64,000 nucleotides of DNA from JAWWOW01 sp033851265. Its GTDB lineage: Bacteria > Actinomycetota > Actinomycetes > JAWWOW01. This document shows positions 60,045-64,000 of this stretch, piece by piece. Below the pieces are notes generated by a model. It searched no databases, had not been told where the DNA came from, and saw only the letters and a list, made by a program, of their open reading frames with translations. Positions within the stretch are counted from its first letter, which is position 1; each line of letters begins with the position of its first letter. The translations under genes were made by a program, and so were the position numbers. The stretch spans positions 93,055 to 157,054 of the forward strand of contig JAWWOW010000015.1 of NCBI GenBank assembly GCA_033851265.1, read 5' to 3'.

Positions 60045-61504
60045 TCCGGCGGACCGTGCGCATCCAGCTGATCGCATTCATGTTGATCACCGTGCTCGGC
60101 ATCGGGTACGCCGGTTTCCAATACGTCGGAATCGGCAACAAGATCATCAACAAGCCCTACACCGTCACGGCAGAGTTCGAGAACTCCGGCGGCATCTACC
60201 CCAATGCCGAAGTGACCTTGCGCGGCGTCCAGGTCGGGCAGGTGAAAAGCCTCGATCTGAGCCAGGACAAGAAGCATCTCGAGGTCAAGCTCGCCATCAA
60301 GGACAGCTGGAAGAACCGGATCCCGTCGACCGGTATCACCGCGGTCGTGTCCAACCTGTCGGCGGTCGGCGAGCAGTACCTCGACCTGCAGCCAACATCT
60401 GACACTGCGCCGTACCTGCGCAACGGCGATCGGATCAACGGCGGCAAGATCCCCATCTCCAACGATCAGCTGTTGCTGAACCTCGACAAGCTGGTCAACT
60501 CCATTGATAAAAAGCAGCTTTCGGCCGTCATCACGTACTTGGACACCGCGTTCTCGGGCACCGGTCCGGACCTCTCCCGCTTGATCGCTCACGGTGACTC
60601 GCTGACGCAAGCGGTCACCGACGCTTTGCCGCAGACGATCAAGCTGATCAATGACGGCGTGGTCGTGCTCGACACGCAACGAGCGGTCGCCGGCGACTTG
60701 AAGAGCTTCGCGGCCGATCTGGCCAGGCTCTCGGACACGATCCGAGCCGATGACCCGAAGTACCGGCTGCTCATCGACAACGGCGTGAAGTCTGCGCAGC
60801 AGCTCGACGCCTTGCTGAAGGAGAACGAAGGGCCGCTGTTCACGTTGTTGAGCAACTTGGTGACGGTGTCGGCCATCCAAGCCGCGCCGGTCCGCCTCGA
60901 TGGCCTCCGCACGGTCCTCACGGTCTACCCGAGCACGGTCTATAACGGATTCCGGGCCGCGCCCGGCGACGGGAAGGCTCACTTCGGCATCGTCACCGAG
61001 CAGGGAACGGCCCCGAACTGTGAGACGCCAGCGCCGAGCCGGGACGCACCGGGCTACATCCCGGGGCCCGTCGACAACTCGAACACCGGTCCGGTGAACA
61101 ACGGGCACCGCCGGCCGGGTGACGACGTTGATGGCCAGGATCTCCGGGGCAAGTTGAACGCGTACTGCAACACCAACGACCCGTCGTACGACCCAGCCGG
61201 CAGCATCCGCGGCGCGCAGTTCGCCCCGCGCCCCCCCGGCGACACCACCGTGGTCCCGCCGTCGTCGCCGGCGTGGGGCCCGATCACGAACACGTACTCG
61301 AACTATTCGACGTCCAGCACGTCCAACGGGAGCAAGGCCGCAGCGTCGCCCGTTGCCCAAGCGAGCGCGTCGTATGATCCGGTGACTGCCCTGCTCATGG
61401 CCCCGAACGGTCAAGTCTTCACGATCGGATCGAACGGCGGGCAATCGACGTACTTTGGTTCAGACGCCTGGAAGTGGCTGCTCATCGCACCGACGGCTGG
61501 CTGA
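60041..61504 (+). CDS. MCE family protein F
   Basis: A 487-residue Mce protein, the last of the six. N-terminal helix (LIAFMLITVLGIGYAGF), MCE domain (YPNAEVTLRGVQVGQVKSLD, LSAVGEQYLDLQP), helical region, then a long Gly/Ser/Pro-rich C-terminus of about 150 residues ending with a conserved-looking FGSDAWKWLLIAP. GTG start in a GTGA overlap. The six proteins are expected to form one heterohexamer spanning the periplasm-like space. Confidence 0.92.
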   Translation: MIRRTVRIQLIAFMLITVLGIGYAGFQYVGIGNKIINKPYTVTAEFENSGGIYPNAEVTLRGVQVGQVKSLDLSQDKKHLEVKLAIKDSWKNRIPSTGITAVVSNLSAVGEQYLDLQPTSDTAPYLRNGDRINGGKIPISNDQLLLNLDKLVNSIDKKQLSAVITYLDTAFSGTGPDLSRLIAHGDSLTQAVTDALPQTIKLINDGVVVLDTQRAVAGDLKSFAADLARLSDTIRADDPKYRLLIDNGVKSAQQLDALLKENEGPLFTLLSNLVTVSAIQAAPVRLDGLRTVLTVYPSTVYNGFRAAPGDGKAHFGIVTEQGTAPNCETPAPSRDAPGYIPGPVDNSNTGPVNNGHRRPGDDVDGQDLRGKLNAYCNTNDPSYDPAGSIRGAQFAPRPPGDTTVVPPSSPAWGPITNTYSNYSTSSTSNGSKAAASPVAQASASYDPVTALLMAPNGQVFTIGSNGGQSTYFGSDAWKWLLIAPTAG

Positions 61505-61545
61505 GACCGAACGCCCGCATCATCCGATAAGCACGAGGACGTGAC

Positions 61546-62049
61546 GTGCCCGACGAGACACCACGGCGATGGATGCCGCCCCGCTGGCTGATCCCGGCGC
61601 TGGCGGCGGCCACTGTGCTGCTGCTCGGAGTCACCCTTTGGTTTGGGGTCCTGGTTCACAACCGCAGCTCTATGAACGACTACCGCGATGGGGCGTTGCA
61701 AGCGGCCCGGCAGGTGGCGGCTGATTTCAGCACCTACGACTACAGGACCGCGGACGCCCAGTTTCGGAGGCTGCTCTCGGTCTCGACCGGCAGCATGCGT
61801 GAGCAGGTGCAGAAGTCGCTCACGGCTGTCGTGCCGTTGTTGACGCAGGGCAAGGCCACCGCGAAGGGTGAAGTGCGTGACGCGGCGATCGTCCAGGCCG
61901 GCAACAAGGAGGTCTCGGTCATCGCCGTCGTCGACGAGACGGTCACCAACACGGCAATCCCGCGCGGGGCGATCCGTCGTTATCGCTTCCTCATCGTGAT
62001 GAACCAGGTCAAGGGCAAGTGGCTCGTCAGCGATCTGAAGCAGGCCTGA
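61546..62049 (+). CDS. Mce-associated membrane protein 1
   Basis: A 167-residue protein with one transmembrane helix (LIPALAAATVLLLGVTLWFGVL) and an extracytoplasmic alpha+beta domain (DYRDGALQAARQVAADFSTY ... YRFLIVMNQVKGKWLVSDLK) of the SnoaL/NTF2-like Mas type found behind mce operons. In mycobacteria such proteins support Mce complex stability. GTG start 41 bases after MceF; stop shares TGATG with the next gene. Confidence 0.88.
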   Translation: MPDETPRRWMPPRWLIPALAAATVLLLGVTLWFGVLVHNRSSMNDYRDGALQAARQVAADFSTYDYRTADAQFRRLLSVSTGSMREQVQKSLTAVVPLLTQGKATAKGEVRDAAIVQAGNKEVSVIAVVDETVTNTAIPRGAIRRYRFLIVMNQVKGKWLVSDLKQA

Positions 62050-62801
62050 TGGCTAAGCCCTCGTCGTCGAGCACCCAGCCGCCGCGGCGGCGCCGTCACG
62101 TCGTCGCGGGCCAGCGCCGGCTGGCGCGTGAACACGGCGCCAACTTCTCTGCACCACCCGTCGTCGAGAGCGTCACCGCGCCACCCGCGCCGCCGTCTCA
62201 CTTCGACGCGCCACCACTGCCGCGGCAGGCGCCGGCCCCCGGTCCGGACAAGCCAAAGCGTCCGAGGCGCCAGCTGTCGAGGCTGAAGCGGCCCACGCTT
62301 TCGCTACCCACCTCGTGGCGGGCGTCGCCCACCGTCGTGGCGGCCGCCCTGACCGCAGCGGTCGTCGTGTTGGCGACCCTGGCCGGGCTGCTCTTCTACA
62401 AGTGGGAGCACGGCAAGGCGGTAGCCAGCGCGAAAAGAGACGCCGTCGCCGCCGCCAGCGTCGCCATGACCAACGTGCTCTCGTACGACTACAAGACCAT
62501 CGACGCGGACATCGCGCGTGCCCAGCGTTACCTAACGGGCACATTCCGTACCGAATACGTCGCGACGACCGAGAAAACCGTCAAGGACGCCGCCGTCCGT
62601 AACAAGGCGACGGTCAAGGCCGACGTGGCCTACGCCGGAGCGATCAAGGCCAGTCCGAATAAGGCCACCGTGCTGATCTTCGTCGACCAGACCGCCACCA
62701 ACACCGCCCTGAAGGCTCCGCGCATCGACCGCAACCGCATCCGGTTGGAGATGAGCAAGGTCAACGGGAAATGGTTAGTGGCGAAGCTGACGCCGCTCTG
62801 A
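62049..62801 (+). CDS. Mce-associated membrane protein 2
   Basis: A 250-residue protein related to the previous one. A 90-residue cytoplasmic Pro/Arg-rich N-terminus (RRRRHVVAGQRRLAREHGAN) precedes one transmembrane helix (VVAAALTAAVVVLATLAGLLF) and the same outer domain (TNVLSYDYKTIDADIARAQR ... RNRIRLEMSKVNGKWLVAKL). ATG overlaps the upstream stop by one base. Last gene of the mce operon. Confidence 0.88.
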   Translation: MAKPSSSSTQPPRRRRHVVAGQRRLAREHGANFSAPPVVESVTAPPAPPSHFDAPPLPRQAPAPGPDKPKRPRRQLSRLKRPTLSLPTSWRASPTVVAAALTAAVVVLATLAGLLFYKWEHGKAVASAKRDAVAAASVAMTNVLSYDYKTIDADIARAQRYLTGTFRTEYVATTEKTVKDAAVRNKATVKADVAYAGAIKASPNKATVLIFVDQTATNTALKAPRIDRNRIRLEMSKVNGKWLVAKLTPL

Positions 62802-62935
62802 CCTGCAGTTTTCCGCTTCTACTGGGCTCTTTGCGGCGCGCCGTGCGACGACAAGGCTTGACGACCGCACCGGCAGGGGATCAGCATGGGCGCCAGCAGT
62901 GACAACCGGACAGGGGCCCCTCCGTGGGGCTCGGC

Positions 62936-62964
62936 TCGACAGCAGTGTGGCCCCGCGCTACACT
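62936..62964 (+). promoter_or_regulatory. candidate sigma-70-type promoter of rpoB
   Basis: TCGACA (62936-62941) and TACACT (62959-62964) are separated by exactly 17 bases, giving a good housekeeping actinobacterial promoter about 100 bases before rpoB. This would let rpoBC be transcribed independently of the inserted mce operon. Confidence 0.55.
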
Positions 62965-63063
62965 GCCCGTTTGCGTTGCTCCCCTGACACCTCCGCCTAG
63001 TCGCGGGGCGTCTGGCGTGCGCGCAGACCGCCAGCCCACAGCGAGCTGCTGGAAGGACCACTC

Positions 63064-64000
63064 TTGGCCGCCGCGCGTTTCTCTGCCCCACCCAGCCCGA
63101 CCACCCGCCTCTCCTTCGCAAAGATCCGCGAACCACTCGAAGTCCCGAACCTCCTAGCCCTGCAGACCGAGTCTTTCGACTGGCTGCTGGGCAACGACGC
63201 CTGGAAGACCCGCATCGAGGCGGGCCGCAAGGAGCGTCGTGAGGATCTGCCCGCCAAGTCGGGGCTCGAGGAGATCTTCGAAGAGATCAGCCCGATCGAG
63301 GACTTCTCGGGATCGATGTCGCTGTCGTTCCGCGATCACCGGTTCGAGCCGCCCAAGTACTCCATCGAGGAGTGCAAGGACAAGGACATGACCTACTCCG
63401 CCCCGATGTTCGTCACGGCGGAGTTCACCAACAACACCACTGGCGAGATCAAGAGCCAGACGGTGTTCATGGGCGACTTCCCGTTGATGACCCCGAAGGG
63501 CACCTTCGTCATCAACGGCACGGAGCGCGTCGTTGTCTCCCAACTCGTCCGTTCGCCCGGTGTCTATTTCGACAAGGCGATCGACAAGACGTCGGACAAG
63601 GACGTCTACTCGTGCAAGATCATCCCGTCCCGGGGTGCCTGGCTCGAGTTCGAGATCGACAAGCGCGACGCCGTCGGTGTCCGCATCGACCGCAAGCGCA
63701 AGCAGTCCGTCACCGTCTTGCTGCGTGCCCTCGGTTGGGACAACGCCCAGATCCTCGAGCGGTTCGGCAACTACGAGTCGATGACCGCGACGCTGGAGAA
63801 GGACCACACCACCACGCAGGACGAAGCGCTGCTCGACATCTACCGCAAGCTGCGCCCGGGCGAGCCGCCGACACGTGAGTCCGCACAGACCTTGCTCGAG
63901 AACCTCTACTTCAACCCGAAGCGCTACGACCTCGCCAAGGTCGGCCGCTACAAGGTCAACAAGAAGCTCGCTCTCGAACTCCCGCTGACGCAGGGCGTGC
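63064..64000 (+). CDS. rpoB: DNA-directed RNA polymerase subunit beta (partial, 5' end)
   Basis: The first 312 codons of RpoB; the gene continues past the window. The N-terminus reads LSFAKIREPLEVPNLLALQT, followed by FDWLLGNDAWKTRIEAG, SGLEEIFEEISPIEDFSGSM and the lobe segment GTFVINGTERVVVSQLVRSP, nearly identical to other actinomycete beta subunits. A TTG start is chosen: it lies six bases behind GGAAGGA and no ATG or GTG fits before the conserved region. The rifampicin region is outside the window. Confidence 0.97.
   Translation, partial: MAAARFSAPPSPTTRLSFAKIREPLEVPNLLALQTESFDWLLGNDAWKTRIEAGRKERREDLPAKSGLEEIFEEISPIEDFSGSMSLSFRDHRFEPPKYSIEECKDKDMTYSAPMFVTAEFTNNTTGEIKSQTVFMGDFPLMTPKGTFVINGTERVVVSQLVRSPGVYFDKAIDKTSDKDVYSCKIIPSRGAWLEFEIDKRDAVGVRIDRKRKQSVTVLLRALGWDNAQILERFGNYESMTATLEKDHTTTQDEALLDIYRKLRPGEPPTRESAQTLLENLYFNPKRYDLAKVGRYKVNKKLALELPLTQGV

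Noticed and set aside
51343..62801. Reading the mce operon as a mark of a pathogen
   Set aside because: Mce systems are widespread in free-living actinomycetes as lipid or sterol importers; nothing else in the window points to virulence.

Overview
The window comes from a high-GC actinomycete (class Actinomycetes; I cannot name the genus). This rests on high GC at third codon positions, frequent GTG starts and a few TTG starts, 4-nt stop/start overlaps, a menaquinone-type polyprenyl synthase behind complex I, a full mce operon, class III adenylate cyclase, L,D-transpeptidase and the secE-nusG-rplKA-rplJL-rpoB order. The backbone (nuo, polyprenyl synthase, korAB, nuo-like genes, htpX, YajQ, tRNA-Thr/Met-rpmG-MaoC pair, aspC, tRNA-Trp-secE-nusG and the ribosomal genes to rpoB) matches, as I remember it, the core chromosome of Streptomyces.

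Layout. 1-13035: nuoE (partial) to nuoN, translationally coupled, then a long-chain polyprenyl diphosphate synthase that probably makes the menaquinone tail. 13089-17704 (minus): a putative operon of an AtuA-family protein, an isovaleryl/long-chain-type acyl-CoA dehydrogenase, a class V aminotransferase-fold enzyme and a GNAT acetyltransferase, divergent from a Nudix hydrolase and a sugar-1-phosphate nucleotidyltransferase (17738-18986). 19139-27426: two overlapping giant paralogous genes for secreted right-handed beta-helix proteins, an accessory insertion. 27454-32397: a small VOC protein, a cation/proton antiporter with a TrkA-C domain, and korB/korA for a 2-oxoacid:ferredoxin oxidoreductase. 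32528-33890: an isolated nuoB-, nuoC- and nuoI-like trio without membrane subunits or nuoD, divergent from korA. 33971-37476: HtpX, YajQ, tRNA-Tyr and a secreted subtilase with a C-terminal GNTW repeat array. 37644-40244: a membrane GGDEF-EAL protein. 40260-42757: tRNA-Thr, tRNA-Met, rpmG, an Rv1264-like adenylate cyclase and two MaoC/HadA-HadB-like dehydratases. 42761-45517: a protein with a CysRS-tail-like N-terminus and a glycosyltransferase-like body, an L,D-transpeptidase lipoprotein and a secreted protein of unknown function. 45537-51133: aspartate-type aminotransferase, tRNA-Trp, secE, nusG, rplK, rplA, an L10-type leader, rplJ and rplL. 51343-62801: an MceG-like ATPase, two YrbE permeases, six Mce proteins and two Mce-associated proteins lying between rplL and rpoB. 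63064-64000: the start of rpoB.

Working together. KorAB yields reduced ferredoxin and the nuoB/C/I-like trio could be a related electron-transfer module, while the main Nuo complex passes NADH electrons to menaquinone made with the polyprenyl synthase. Two perfect TGTGA-N6-TCACA palindromes, one ahead of the mce operon and one between the L,D-transpeptidase and the secreted protein, suggest that envelope and lipid-uptake genes answer to a cAMP-binding CRP/GlxR-type regulator; a cyclase with intact catalytic residues is encoded in the same window.

Unusual points: Ala/Glu/Pro repeats fused to ribosomal protein L10, a histone-like Lys/Ala tail on the MceG-like ATPase, the tandem beta-helix giants, and the reduced nuo-like trio. 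No rRNA, CRISPR array, insertion sequence or prophage was seen, and no gene-free stretch exceeds 300 bases.
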